A stretch of 64,000 nucleotides of DNA from Bermanella sp040371755 (GTDB lineage Bacteria > Pseudomonadota > Gammaproteobacteria > Pseudomonadales > Oceanobacteraceae): NCBI RefSeq assembly GCF_040371755.1, contig NZ_BAABWE010000002.1, positions 372,001 through 436,000 of the forward strand. Direction: 5' to 3'. The notes below the pieces were generated by a model. It ran no database searches and was not told where the DNA came from. It was given only the letters and a program-made list of their open reading frames with translations. Each line of letters opens with the position of its first letter. Positions within the stretch are counted from its first letter, which is position 1. A program made the position numbers and the translations under genes. Shown here in pieces: positions 27,394 through 36,638 of the stretch.

Positions 27394-27527
27394 ATTTGGG
27401 CCGTTATTACGATACTAGAAATGATTGTGCCAGAAGCTCTCTATATATGGTAGCAGATGGCCAAACACTCACAACATAACGTACCCTCAACATGATCTAA
27501 GCCAAAAAATGCCCAGCTATTTAAGCC

Positions 27528-28463
27528 TCAATCGTCGAATGAAATGTCCGGCCCTAACGGCACAACTTGAGTTGGATTAATATTTTTATGGCTAAAATAA
27601 TAATGCTGTTTAATTTGATCTAATTTAACAGTGCTAGAAATACCATGCTCTTGATACAAACGCTTAACATAAGGCCAAATGTTAGGGTAATCCACGATAC
27701 GCTTTTTATTGGTTTTAAAGTGCCCAACGTAAACGGCATCAAAACGCACTAACGTTGTAAACAAGCGCCAATCCGCTTCTGTAAGGCGCTCGCCAACCAA
27801 ATAGGTTTGCTTTGAAAGCAACTCATCAACCCAATCTAAATTCATGAATAATGCTTCAAAAGCTTCTTCGTAGGCCGCTTGAGACGTGGCAAAGCCACAT
27901 TTATATACTCCATTATTAATATTGTGATAAATACGGTCATTTACTTGATCAATTTCTTCACGCAGTGCTTGTGGGTAAAAATCCAAGCTGTTGTTTGTAA
28001 TGGCATTAAACTGAGTGTTAAAAATTCGGATAATTTCACTGGATTCATTATTAACAATGGTTTTTGTCTGTTTATCCCACAGTATCGGCACCGTTACTCG
28101 TCCGGTGTAATCAGGCTTCGCTTGAGTATATAGTTGATGAGCAAAATCAAACTGGTACAAGTGATCTTGAAACTCACTATGGTTTTGCAAGCGAAATTCC
28201 CAACCGTTTTCTAACATATGTGGATGCACCGCTGAAACACTAATATGTTCGGTTAAGCCTTTAAGGTGTAAAAAGATTAAAGTGCGGTGTGCCCAAGGGC
28301 AGGCATAACACACATACAGATGGTAGCGTCCAGATTCAGGTTTGAACTGGCTGTCTTCACCAATCCAATGACGAAAAGCACTGTCTTCCCGTTTAAAAGC
28401 GCCCTTTGAAGATGCTGTGTCATACCACTTGTCTTGCCAGTAGCCATTTACTAATAAACCCAT
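27528..28463 (-). CDS. glutathionyl-hydroquinone reductase (Xi-class GST, YqjG type)
   Basis: Xi-class glutathione transferase that reduces glutathionyl-hydroquinones. The catalytic cysteine is in CYACPWAHRTLIF near residue 52, followed by the family-typical VHPHMLENGWEF stretch. VPILWDKQTKTIVNNESSEIIRIFN is the glutathione-binding part of the thioredoxin fold, and the helical C-terminal domain includes LVGERLTEADWRLFTTLVRFD. The length of 311 residues fits. It is a single gene unrelated in function to its neighbours. Confidence 0.92.
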   Translation of the reverse strand: MGLLVNGYWQDKWYDTASSKGAFKREDSAFRHWIGEDSQFKPESGRYHLYVCYACPWAHRTLIFLHLKGLTEHISVSAVHPHMLENGWEFRLQNHSEFQDHLYQFDFAHQLYTQAKPDYTGRVTVPILWDKQTKTIVNNESSEIIRIFNTQFNAITNNSLDFYPQALREEIDQVNDRIYHNINNGVYKCGFATSQAAYEEAFEALFMNLDWVDELLSKQTYLVGERLTEADWRLFTTLVRFDAVYVGHFKTNKKRIVDYPNIWPYVKRLYQEHGISSTVKLDQIKQHYYFSHKNINPTQVVPLGPDISFDD

Positions 28464-28552
28464 ATATCCTCCTAATTTGAACTTAGTATATAAGTTAAAT
28501 AGAAGGTATGAGTTGAGTTATTCGATGGGTTTAATCGACGTACTGAATGGGA

Positions 28553-29407
28553 TTACTTGTTGCGGTAACGCTTTTTCAAAATCCGAGACAAAGCTTGACG
28601 CCAAGGCTTAGGTTTAATGCCAAAGGTATAGAGAATTTTCTTTGTTACCAATTTCGGTGAAGACTCAGAAAATAAACTGTTCATTTCACTGCTTGCATCG
28701 GCGGATATGCTTTCTACTTTAAGGTCTTCATATTGTCTAGCTTCTGCCACTACCACCTCGGCAAACTTATACAGTGTGGTAATCTCAGCGCTACAATAAT
28801 GATAAGTCCCCCATAATTTTGCGTATCGACATTGATGCACCACAGCCAATAAAACAGCGGCAATATCACAGGCTGATGTAGGGCACAAGAATTTACTATC
28901 AGATAAAGCAAGGGAGGTATTATTTTGCGCAAGATCCAATAGCTTACTGACCTCATCTTCCCCTTGTGAGCTAAACAACCAGCCTATTCTCAATAGAATA
29001 TGCTTTTCTAACGAGCTACGAATGGCCCGCTCTACTGCTAAAACTTGTTGGCCTTTTTCTGTTTGCGGTTCAGGCTCGTCGTTTTCGCTGAAGATTTCGC
29101 CATCTTGATTGGCAAATACATGGTTACTAGAAAGCTGCACCAAGGCAATGTTCAACGCAGAGCAACACTGACTCAGTACACTGGCAATATTGACAGTCAC
29201 TCCACCAACACCAAGGAAAATACAATTCACCACAAACTGAGGCTCTAACTCATTGAGCTTAACTTGTAGTTTATTTAAATCGGTTAGATCCCAATCAGTG
29301 GTATGAATGGCATGAAAAGAGATCTCCTGAGCTTGAGCCTGTTCAGTAACAGCTTTACCCACAGGGGTCTCAGCCCCTAGGATCACAATGTGAAACGGCT
29401 TTTTCAT
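28553..29407 (-). CDS. RmlD-like NAD(P)-dependent sugar-nucleotide reductase/epimerase family protein
   Basis: A short-chain dehydrogenase-type Rossmann fold begins at once (HIVILGAETPVGKAVTEQA, with a G-x-x-x-x-G pattern). VVNCIFLGVGG and LSSNHVFANQDG replace the usual NCAAYT and STDYVFDG motifs of dTDP-4-dehydrorhamnose reductase, and the YxxxK signature is not obvious, so activity may differ. I chose ATG 29407, because the longer frame from 29464 would begin inside the hairpin at 29452. It lies outside any sugar-biosynthesis cluster. Confidence 0.7.
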   Translation of the reverse strand: MKKPFHIVILGAETPVGKAVTEQAQAQEISFHAIHTTDWDLTDLNKLQVKLNELEPQFVVNCIFLGVGGVTVNIASVLSQCCSALNIALVQLSSNHVFANQDGEIFSENDEPEPQTEKGQQVLAVERAIRSSLEKHILLRIGWLFSSQGEDEVSKLLDLAQNNTSLALSDSKFLCPTSACDIAAVLLAVVHQCRYAKLWGTYHYCSAEITTLYKFAEVVVAEARQYEDLKVESISADASSEMNSLFSESSPKLVTKKILYTFGIKPKPWRQALSRILKKRYRNK

Positions 29408-29451
29408 AAAGTAACGATACGCACAGAGAATAAAAGAAGAAATGTAACAAC

Positions 29452-29476
29452 AAAGAACCAGCAAAACCAGTTCTTT
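29452..29476 (-). terminator. possible weak terminator after the RND pump gene
   Basis: AAAGAAC pairs with GTTCTTT across an 11-base loop. On the minus strand it is followed by GTTGTTACATTTC, which is T-rich but not a clean run. It separates the RND gene from the RmlD-like gene. Confidence 0.4.
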
Positions 29477-29489
29477 GCTGTCATATAGC

Positions 29490-32400
29490 TTAACTCATTT
29501 CAACGCTTGAGTCTTTTGATAACGCTTTTCTGCCTTCTAATAAAATAAATAATGTGGGTAATACCAGCAGACATACAAAGGTTGTAAACAAAATACCAAA
29601 GCCCAGTGATATAGCCATTGGAGTGATAAATTTAGCCTGACGGGAGGTTTCAAACACCATAGGCGCCAAACCTCCAAAGGTCGTCAACGTGGTTAATAAG
29701 ATCGGGCGAAAACGCCGCTCTGCTGCATCCATTATGGCTTGCTTAGCTGATAGACCACTGCGCCTTAATTGGTTAGCGTAATCCACTAATATCAAGCTAT
29801 CGTTTACCACCACACCGCACAAAGCCAACATTCCCATTATGGCTATGATGGATAAACCACTGCCCAGTAATAATAAACCCGCCAACGCACCTACGATACC
29901 AAATGGAATCACCGCCATAATCAACAAGGGTTGCGTATAACTTTTAAACGGCACGGCCAGTAAAATATAAATACCCATTAAGGTAAAAACCAAGCCCTGT
30001 AATAGACTGGACTTACTTTCTTGCTCGTCAGCTTGCCTTCCGCCATAACCTAACTTAATACTGGGGTATTTTTGTTGTAGTTCGGGCAAATATTCTTGTG
30101 CCAATGTGGCCTGCAAACTCGGAATCAATGATCGAGGCTCCACCGCAGCACTGACACTCACCAAGCGTTGACCTTGCTTGCGTTGAATCAAAGTGGGTGC
30201 CGTGGTTTTTTCTAATACCGCAATTTGCTGTAACGGCACACGGGCACCATTGGCCGTGACTATTTGCAATTGCTCTATATCCGTTTGGTATTGCCTCTCT
30301 TGCTCTGGCAAGCGAACCAGTACCGTAACTTCATTTTTGCCCCGTTGCTGGCGAAGTGCTCTTACCCCATAAAACGCAGCACGCACTTGCGAAGCCACAT
30401 CCATGGCGGTTAAGCCAAGACTGCGACCTTCATCGTTTAATTGGATATCCCACTGTGGCTTACCATTGGTAAAACTACTGGAAACATCTTTCATACCACT
30501 TAAAGATTCTAAAATTGCCGTTAGCTCTTCGCTGGCTTGCTTCAGGGTTTCTGTATGGCTTCCACGTAATTCCATGGTAAACGGTTTGCCGCTGACTGGG
30601 CCGCCACCACGCTCAGCATCAAAGCTCACGTTTTTCGCCCCGACCACTTCACCCAAAGATTCACGCCACATAGTGACTACTTGGTTTGTGGTGTAGGGAC
30701 GGTTTTCCCCTGAGGACAGTTTTGCTTCTACTTCTAAGCTGGTACCTTCAATTTTGGAGGTGGTGTTCTGTAAAAACGCACCGTGCTCGGCTTCTATTGG
30801 GGCCATGACCGCTTGTAACGCCGCTTCCGCCTGTGCTCTAACCCTAAGCAGTTCACTTACCGGAGCATTTTGTGGCATTTCAATATCCAAAACCGCCGAC
30901 TCCCCTTCCAATACAGGAAACATAGAAAAGCCCATACGTCCGCTAATGGGGAAAGCAAACATGACAATGGCCACAGCAATGGCTATGGATAATGTAATGC
31001 CTGGGGCAGATAAGCTTTTGGCCAGAAGCGGGCGATAATAATTATGTATTGTTTCCCGTAACCACGTGTCCACACGTAATTGAATACGACCTAGTTTTTG
31101 TCCTAATTTCGAGTCAGGTTTGTCTTTTAAATGGGAAATATGGGCCGGCAATATAAACAAGGCTTCAACCCAAGAAATGACAAAACACAGCACCACCACT
31201 GCGGGAATAACCATCATGGCTTTACCCATGCCACCTGGTAAAAAAAACAGCGGCATAAATGCAACAATGTTGGTTAAAATGGCAAAGGTTAATGGCATGG
31301 CCACTTCTTTCGCCCCTTGTATGGCAGCGTCGACCCGCGATAGACCTTTATTTAAATTGGCATAAATATTTTCACCCGCAATAATCGCATCATCCACCAC
31401 AATGCCCAGCGAAATGATAAATGCAAACATAGAGATCATGTTGATGGACACATCAAAATTCGGCAAAAACAACATGGCTCCTAAAAACGAAATAGGGATA
31501 CCCATGGTTACCCAAAAGGCTAAGCGATATTCTAAAAACACCCCTAACAGGATAAACACCAGTAACAAGCCAATCACCGCATTTTTAATCAACAACCCTA
31601 AACGATCTTTGTACATTTGAGCGTCGTCATCGGTAACGGTGAGGTGCATACCCGGTGGTAACATGGCTTCCAGTTCATCCCACATATCGTAAATTGCATC
31701 CGCAACTTCTGGCGGTGTTTGATCACCTGTGCGATAAACCGATATCTGCACACTGCTGCCACCATCTAATGTCACAATATTAGGACTATCTTCAAACCCT
31801 TCTTTAACCGTGGCCACATCCCCTAAGGTTAAGAGCACGCCATTTTCATCGGTTACTAATGGTAAAGCGGCGTATTCATCTGCCCAATATTTTCGATCAT
31901 TCAGCGTAACTAAAATATCGCCTCCTTGTGTTTTAACCGTACCCGCTCCTTGCTCAATGGCATTGGCCGAGATGATCTGGGCAATTTTAGATAGGGTTAG
32001 CTGATATTTTTCTAAGACTAAGCTGGGGATTTCCACATGCACTTCCTCCGCAGGTGTCCCTTTGAGAGTCACTTGTGAAACATGAGCAGAGGTCAATAGT
32101 TTTTCTTTGATGCGCTCAGCCAAGCGCTTCATGGAGAAGTCATCTAAATTTCCATGTAAGGCAATATCCATCAAGTCATGTTTACCAGCCCAAATGCTAA
32201 TAATTGGTTGTTCCATTTGCTCAGGAAAGGTAGAAATTCGGTTAACCGATTGCAAAATATCTTGATACATTTGCTGAATATCTTCGCCAGATTCAATCTC
32301 TAAGTTCACCGCAGCATAACCTTCTTGTATGCTGGAACTGACCTCGTCTATGCCATCCATTTCAGATAATTCGTTCTCAATTGGCAGTACAACCCCTTGC

Positions 32401-32600
32401 TCCATTTCTGTGGGGGTTGCCCCGGGGTACACCACACGCACCTGTACGATATCGACGGTGAATTCTGGTAGAAATTCTTTTTTAATGCTCAGCGCGGTTA
32501 ACAAACCACCAATAAGTAAAGCCAGCATCAATAAGTTGGGCGCCACCCCATGACGCGCCATCCAAGCAATTGGGCCTTTATTTAAAGCGTCGTGACTCAT
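29490..32600 (-). CDS. RND-family efflux transporter, inner-membrane pump
   Basis: Proton-driven tripartite efflux pump subunit. The 1036-residue length, twelve membrane helices in two halves and a large periplasmic loop in each half are standard. Helix 4 carries the proton-relay acidic pair (ISLGIVVDDAIIAGENI) and VVNDSLILVDYAN is the matching second-half signature. It belongs to the HAE1/AcrB-like superfamily, with the ATPTEMEQGVVLPIENEL N-terminal porter motif. Its start overlaps the stop of the membrane-fusion gene as ATGA. No outer-membrane factor is adjacent, so it probably uses a TolC encoded elsewhere. The substrate is unknown. Confidence 0.94.
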   Translation of the reverse strand: MSHDALNKGPIAWMARHGVAPNLLMLALLIGGLLTALSIKKEFLPEFTVDIVQVRVVYPGATPTEMEQGVVLPIENELSEMDGIDEVSSSIQEGYAAVNLEIESGEDIQQMYQDILQSVNRISTFPEQMEQPIISIWAGKHDLMDIALHGNLDDFSMKRLAERIKEKLLTSAHVSQVTLKGTPAEEVHVEIPSLVLEKYQLTLSKIAQIISANAIEQGAGTVKTQGGDILVTLNDRKYWADEYAALPLVTDENGVLLTLGDVATVKEGFEDSPNIVTLDGGSSVQISVYRTGDQTPPEVADAIYDMWDELEAMLPPGMHLTVTDDDAQMYKDRLGLLIKNAVIGLLLVFILLGVFLEYRLAFWVTMGIPISFLGAMLFLPNFDVSINMISMFAFIISLGIVVDDAIIAGENIYANLNKGLSRVDAAIQGAKEVAMPLTFAILTNIVAFMPLFFLPGGMGKAMMVIPAVVVLCFVISWVEALFILPAHISHLKDKPDSKLGQKLGRIQLRVDTWLRETIHNYYRPLLAKSLSAPGITLSIAIAVAIVMFAFPISGRMGFSMFPVLEGESAVLDIEMPQNAPVSELLRVRAQAEAALQAVMAPIEAEHGAFLQNTTSKIEGTSLEVEAKLSSGENRPYTTNQVVTMWRESLGEVVGAKNVSFDAERGGGPVSGKPFTMELRGSHTETLKQASEELTAILESLSGMKDVSSSFTNGKPQWDIQLNDEGRSLGLTAMDVASQVRAAFYGVRALRQQRGKNEVTVLVRLPEQERQYQTDIEQLQIVTANGARVPLQQIAVLEKTTAPTLIQRKQGQRLVSVSAAVEPRSLIPSLQATLAQEYLPELQQKYPSIKLGYGGRQADEQESKSSLLQGLVFTLMGIYILLAVPFKSYTQPLLIMAVIPFGIVGALAGLLLLGSGLSIIAIMGMLALCGVVVNDSLILVDYANQLRRSGLSAKQAIMDAAERRFRPILLTTLTTFGGLAPMVFETSRQAKFITPMAISLGFGILFTTFVCLLVLPTLFILLEGRKALSKDSSVEMS

Positions 32601-33742
32601 TGCTTGGCCTCATCTGCGGTTAAATTCACTTGCTTTTGAATCCTCACCGGCATACCCACAGAAGCAACTTGCAAACGGCTAAGCAACAGTTGGTCTCCTA
32701 CTTGCGCTTCCACATTGGCCCATACTTTTTGACGCCCCTTGTATACCAATTGGGTTTGTCTAAGTTGCAAGTGATTATTTGCATCCACCACCCATAAGGT
32801 GCCGTCTTCATTTAAAGCATTACTATTAAATTCATAAACATTGCTTAATACATGAGAAAATATTGTGACGTTTAAATAGTCATTAAAACGCACGGCAAAA
32901 TCAGCGTGACTATCCAAAGGCTGCTTAATCCCAATTAATACCTGCACTTGCCGATCTGCTGCGTCAACAGAGGGTAATATATTTTTAACATAAGCTGTGC
33001 GAGTCACATTAGGTAAGGCCGATTTGCTCACCAAAACAGGTTGGCTATCATCTAATAAACTCGCAAATGCTTGTGGAATTTTCACCTGCAACCAAAATTC
33101 CGAGCTATCCACCAGCTCGAAAACCTGAGTATTGTTACCCACAAACGAGCCTTGCGATAATTGCACCGAAAGAACATGACCATCAAATGGCATACGCAGT
33201 TGGGTACGTGCTAAATCTAATTTGGCTTTTTCCAATTCTACTTGGGCAATATTTAAAGCCGCTTGTGCTGAGGCTAATTGAGGTTCTCTGAGTGCTAATG
33301 ATTTTGCAGTGTTATTTAATTTAAGCTTAGATAACTTATAATTGTTTTCTGCGTTTTTAACTTGGCCTTTTTCTACATCTAAAGCCGATTGCGCTTGAAT
33401 TAATGCCGCCTGCTTTTGCTGTACCAGTAACTCGTAATTTGCTGGGTCTATTTGTGCAAGCAAATCCCCTTTCTTTAATTGTGCTCCGGGAGTGGCTTGC
33501 TCATTTAATTGAATAATTTGTCCCGTGACCTGCGCCATCAGTTTCACACTGGGTTTGGCATTAGCGTTACCACCAGCTTGCCAGCTTGGGCGATACTCCC
33601 CTGCTATTAGCTCCGTACTTTTCACCAAGGGCACAAAAGCATCTACTGGTTTTTTCTGTGGCTTTGGTGCGGTTTCAATCAGGACCATTGCTCCTGCTAC
33701 ACTTAATAAAATAATTAACACACCAATTAAAATTCGCATCAC
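32597..33742 (-). CDS. RND efflux membrane-fusion (periplasmic adaptor) protein
   Basis: Periplasmic adaptor that bridges the pump and the outer-membrane channel. An N-terminal signal anchor (LIGVLIILLSVAGAMVL) is followed by a lipoyl half-motif (VTGQIIQLNEQATPGAQLKKGDLLAQIDP), a long alpha-hairpin coiled coil, the second lipoyl half (MPFDGHVLSVQLSQGSFVG) and a beta-barrel domain. The 381-residue length fits. It is first in the two-gene operon and divergent from the phytase-like lipoprotein gene. Confidence 0.92.
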   Translation of the reverse strand: MMRILIGVLIILLSVAGAMVLIETAPKPQKKPVDAFVPLVKSTELIAGEYRPSWQAGGNANAKPSVKLMAQVTGQIIQLNEQATPGAQLKKGDLLAQIDPANYELLVQQKQAALIQAQSALDVEKGQVKNAENNYKLSKLKLNNTAKSLALREPQLASAQAALNIAQVELEKAKLDLARTQLRMPFDGHVLSVQLSQGSFVGNNTQVFELVDSSEFWLQVKIPQAFASLLDDSQPVLVSKSALPNVTRTAYVKNILPSVDAADRQVQVLIGIKQPLDSHADFAVRFNDYLNVTIFSHVLSNVYEFNSNALNEDGTLWVVDANNHLQLRQTQLVYKGRQKVWANVEAQVGDQLLLSRLQVASVGMPVRIQKQVNLTADEAKQ

Positions 33743-33876
33743 TCTACCTACTCCTAATCACAACCCGTCATATAAGACAGTGCAAGCTTATTATGCTTCG
33801 CAGCCTCTGCTTGCCCCAGTACATTTACATTTCTTTGTATTAACCCGTAAAACCACTCATCTAGTCAGTCTTTAAT

Positions 33877-33921
33877 CTGACATAAAACTCATACATTTCT
33901 TTCATACTTGAAGATTAGGCT
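33877..33921 (+). promoter_or_regulatory. candidate Pho box and -10 upstream of the phytase-like lipoprotein
   Basis: Three consecutive units spaced exactly 11 bases apart resemble the PhoB half-site CTGTCAT: CTGACAT at 33877, CTCATAC at 33888 and CTTTCAT at 33899, each followed by a four-base A/T-rich spacer. Ten bases after the last lies TAGGCT (33916-33921), at the distance expected for the -10 of a PhoB-activated promoter that lacks a -35. The gene starts 35 bases further on. Confidence 0.6.
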
Positions 33922-33956
33922 ACCCAAGTTTCGCTCATAAAGATAATAGGAAACCC

Positions 33957-35540
33957 ATGAAACATACAAAAATCGCCCTCGCTATTATTGCATCAATTGG
34001 CCTAACTGCTTGCGGCAGTGATGGCAATATTGGTGCCCAAGGCAATGCTGGAGAACAAGGCAGCCGTGGTTTAAACAGTTTATTATCCCACGAAGCACTT
34101 GAATTAGGCAGCTCAGACTGCTTTTTTGGTGGACTAAAAGTTTCATCTGGCTTGGATACAAATTCAGACGGCGCTTTATCAGAATCAGAAATATCTGATA
34201 TCACCTTTGATTGTGATGCAAGCCCAGTTACAACTTCCGGTTCAACACTTCCTTATACCGTGATGCGCTCAGATATTGATAATGGTGCGCTACCTGGCAA
34301 TCTAATGGAAGTACGTAATGGCGGCTTTGGCTCGGACATGGTGGCCCACCCTACCAACCCAAAACAATTTTATGCTCTAACCGACCGCGGCCCTAATGCC
34401 ACCTTTACTGGAGACAAAGGTAAAGGGAAAAAATTCCCAAGCCCTGATTACACACCACGCATTGGTCTATTTGAATTACAACATAATGGCGATGTAAAAA
34501 AGATCAGCGAAATACTGCTTAAACGCCCTGACGGCACCCTTATTACAGGTCTACCAAACACTGCTGCATTAGGCGGTACTGGTGAAACCCCTTACGACAA
34601 AGACGGTAATGTTATTGTAGAAAACATGGACCTGCCATTCGACGAAACCACTAACCCAATTAAACTTGATGATTACGGCTTAGATGGCGAAGGTCTTGTA
34701 GCACTTTCTGATGGCACGTTTTGGATAAGCGATGAATACGGCCCACACATGGTTCACTTTGATGCTCAAGGAATTGAAATCGGTCGCATAAATGCATTCG
34801 CTGATGACACTCGTAACACCTTCACCTTACCGGCAGAATTTGCAAATCGACGTGCGAATAGAGGAATGGAAGGACTGGCCATCACCCCTGACGAAAACAC
34901 CCTAGTGGGCATCATGCAATCAACCATGTACAACCCAAGTAGTGCGGTTAAAGTGAATGACATTGTCCGCATTGTGACGGTAAACCTAACAAACGGCGAT
35001 GTCAGCCAATACTTATACAAGCAAGAAAAAACTCAAAACTCACAATCAGGAATCGTAGCATTAAGTAATACTGAATTTGTTGTCATTGAACGTGATGGCA
35101 AATTTTACAGCCAAGATACTACCGCCATGAAGCACCTGTACAAAATTGACATCACCAATGCCACCGATTTAGAAACCATAAGCGCATCTGGCAGCGTAAC
35201 TCAGAATGAAAATCTAGGGCTATTAATTGATGGCAAGACACTTGAAGAAGTCGCCATAGAAGAAAATGGTTGGGCGACTATTGCAAATGCAGGCATCGCA
35301 ACGATCAACAAAACATTGCTATCCGATTTAATCGCTGAAGTCAGTTACCCCCACGATAAACTCGAAGGCATGTGGTTAATTAATGACAGTACTATTGGCG
35401 TACTAAACGATGATGACTTTGCTACATGGGCCACTGCTGGGGTACTTGAGCAAAAATATCTAGATGCTGGTAAAACTGACATTGATAGCAACCGCCTTTA
35501 TATCATTGAAGGTTTAGATCTTTCCGCTCAAGCTCAATAA
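33957..35540 (+). CDS. phytase-like esterase-domain lipoprotein with N-terminal DUF7151-type segment
   Basis: The lipobox is LTACGSDGN. A short collagen-like Gly-x-Gln stretch leads to a DUF7151-like domain (GSSDCFFGGLKVSSGLDTNSDGALSESEI, with an EF-hand-like DTNSDGALSESE loop). From about residue 95 the protein has the phytase-like esterase domain (ALTDRGPNATF, DGEGLVALSDGTFWISDEYGPHMVHFDAQGI, NRGMEGLAITPD), a six-bladed-propeller family related to alkaline-phosphatase-like exported enzymes. AGGAAA precedes the ATG. Together with the Pho box this suggests extracellular phosphate-ester scavenging, but the substrate is inferred. A strong terminator follows. Confidence 0.85.
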   Translation: MKHTKIALAIIASIGLTACGSDGNIGAQGNAGEQGSRGLNSLLSHEALELGSSDCFFGGLKVSSGLDTNSDGALSESEISDITFDCDASPVTTSGSTLPYTVMRSDIDNGALPGNLMEVRNGGFGSDMVAHPTNPKQFYALTDRGPNATFTGDKGKGKKFPSPDYTPRIGLFELQHNGDVKKISEILLKRPDGTLITGLPNTAALGGTGETPYDKDGNVIVENMDLPFDETTNPIKLDDYGLDGEGLVALSDGTFWISDEYGPHMVHFDAQGIEIGRINAFADDTRNTFTLPAEFANRRANRGMEGLAITPDENTLVGIMQSTMYNPSSAVKVNDIVRIVTVNLTNGDVSQYLYKQEKTQNSQSGIVALSNTEFVVIERDGKFYSQDTTAMKHLYKIDITNATDLETISASGSVTQNENLGLLIDGKTLEEVAIEENGWATIANAGIATINKTLLSDLIAEVSYPHDKLEGMWLINDSTIGVLNDDDFATWATAGVLEQKYLDAGKTDIDSNRLYIIEGLDLSAQAQ

Positions 35541-35552
35541 TGCTTAACAACA

Positions 35553-35584
35553 AAGCGGGCGTATTCGTAACGCCCGCTTTTTTT
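35553..35584 (+). terminator. rho-independent terminator after the phytase-like gene
   Basis: The nine-base stem AAGCGGGCG / CGCCCGCTT with a nine-base loop runs directly into seven T. Confidence 0.92.
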
Positions 35585-35682
35585 GCTTCTTCACCCTTTT
35601 AATCCGTCATAACCTCACGAAGTACCTAATGTAAATCACCAGCTCTCGTTGTTAAATTAGTTTCACTTAAAGGAACATAAAC

Positions 35683-36570
35683 ATGAATGGCACAACACTA
35701 AAACAACTAATCATCAGCACCGCCCTTTGTATCGCTCACCCATTATGGGCAGCCGATGTAGATGTTGGCTCACGTGAATATAAAATTCTACTTGACCCCA
35801 GTGCATTTACTGGTAACGCAACAACAAGGGCAACTAAGGTAAATGATTATTGGAATGACTTAAAAAATGTGATTGAAAACGACTCCATCGAACGAAATAC
35901 ATCCGGCAACTTAAGTTTAGAGAAAACACGAACCGTCGCCTTTTTCGATGTGCAAGGTAGTTGTGATCTTTATAATAACAATTACACATTTCGTGAACGC
36001 GTGGAAAACACAGACCGCGAAGTAACACTTAAATTTCGCTCTGCTGATCGATTCATTGCTAGCAAAAAAGATATGGACGGAACAGAATCCGGCTGGGAAA
36101 GTAAATTTGAAGAAGACTTAGCCACACCATTTGTTAGTAAATATTCTTACTCAACAAAACAAGAAATTGGAAGCAGTAAAAATCTAAATAAATTAGATGA
36201 CCCAATTGGGCTATACCTCGGTCTAGAAGATGAAAATTTAGATGACACTTTAGATATTGAAAAAGTAAGCGGCCTGACAGTTAACGAATATGTTTATAGA
36301 AATGCCAGTGTGGATTTAGGCGCGCTTGATGCAGAATTTTCGCTCACCCTTTGGTACAACGAAACGGTTACGACAACACTCCCCATCGTGGCTGAAATCT
36401 CATATAAATATGAAGATACCAATGAAGGCTTTAGCAATAATGTAGTAACCCGTGCCAAAGAACTCTTTACTGCGATGCAAACACACTCATCATTTAATAA
36501 CTGGAATGCTCAAAACTCCCTAACCAAAACAGCCACAATATATCAGTACAACAGTAACTTTTGTAATTAA
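35683..36570 (+). CDS. secreted protein with possible CYTH/triphosphate-tunnel-like fold
   Basis: A Sec signal peptide ends at LWAADVD; the mature protein is about 270 residues with no lipobox. The strand pattern and charged positions recall the CYTH superfamily: an EYK near the mature N-terminus, FFDVQGSCDLYNNNYTFRERV (compare FDT...L...LRxR), then VTLKFRS, KFEEDL, and later alternating strands ending IVAEISYKYED. The full ExExK signature is not intact (SREYK), so the assignment is tentative. AAAGGA precedes the ATG. It lies between strong terminators, so it is monocistronic. Confidence 0.7.
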   Translation: MNGTTLKQLIISTALCIAHPLWAADVDVGSREYKILLDPSAFTGNATTRATKVNDYWNDLKNVIENDSIERNTSGNLSLEKTRTVAFFDVQGSCDLYNNNYTFRERVENTDREVTLKFRSADRFIASKKDMDGTESGWESKFEEDLATPFVSKYSYSTKQEIGSSKNLNKLDDPIGLYLGLEDENLDDTLDIEKVSGLTVNEYVYRNASVDLGALDAEFSLTLWYNETVTTTLPIVAEISYKYEDTNEGFSNNVVTRAKELFTAMQTHSSFNNWNAQNSLTKTATIYQYNSNFCN

Positions 36571-36581
36571 CCCTAAAACGC

Positions 36582-36613
36582 AAAAAGCCCCGCAGTTCAT
36601 ACGGGGCTTTTTT
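36582..36613. terminator. bidirectional terminator between the CYTH-like gene and ssb
   Basis: AAAAAGCCCCG / CGGGGCTTTTTT with a nine-base loop gives a T-run on both strands, serving both converging genes. Confidence 0.92.
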
Positions 36614-36638
36614 GTGCTTACTTAAACTTAATGCTCAA

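Noticed and set aside
27394..27527. Fur site upstream of the TonB-dependent receptor
   Set aside because: Only a short GAAATGATTGTG fragment was found, with no 19-bp palindrome.
35604..35620. Possible second Pho box (CCGTCAT) before the CYTH-like gene
   Set aside because: Only one half-site matches; no partner CTGTCAT-like unit occurs 11 bases away.
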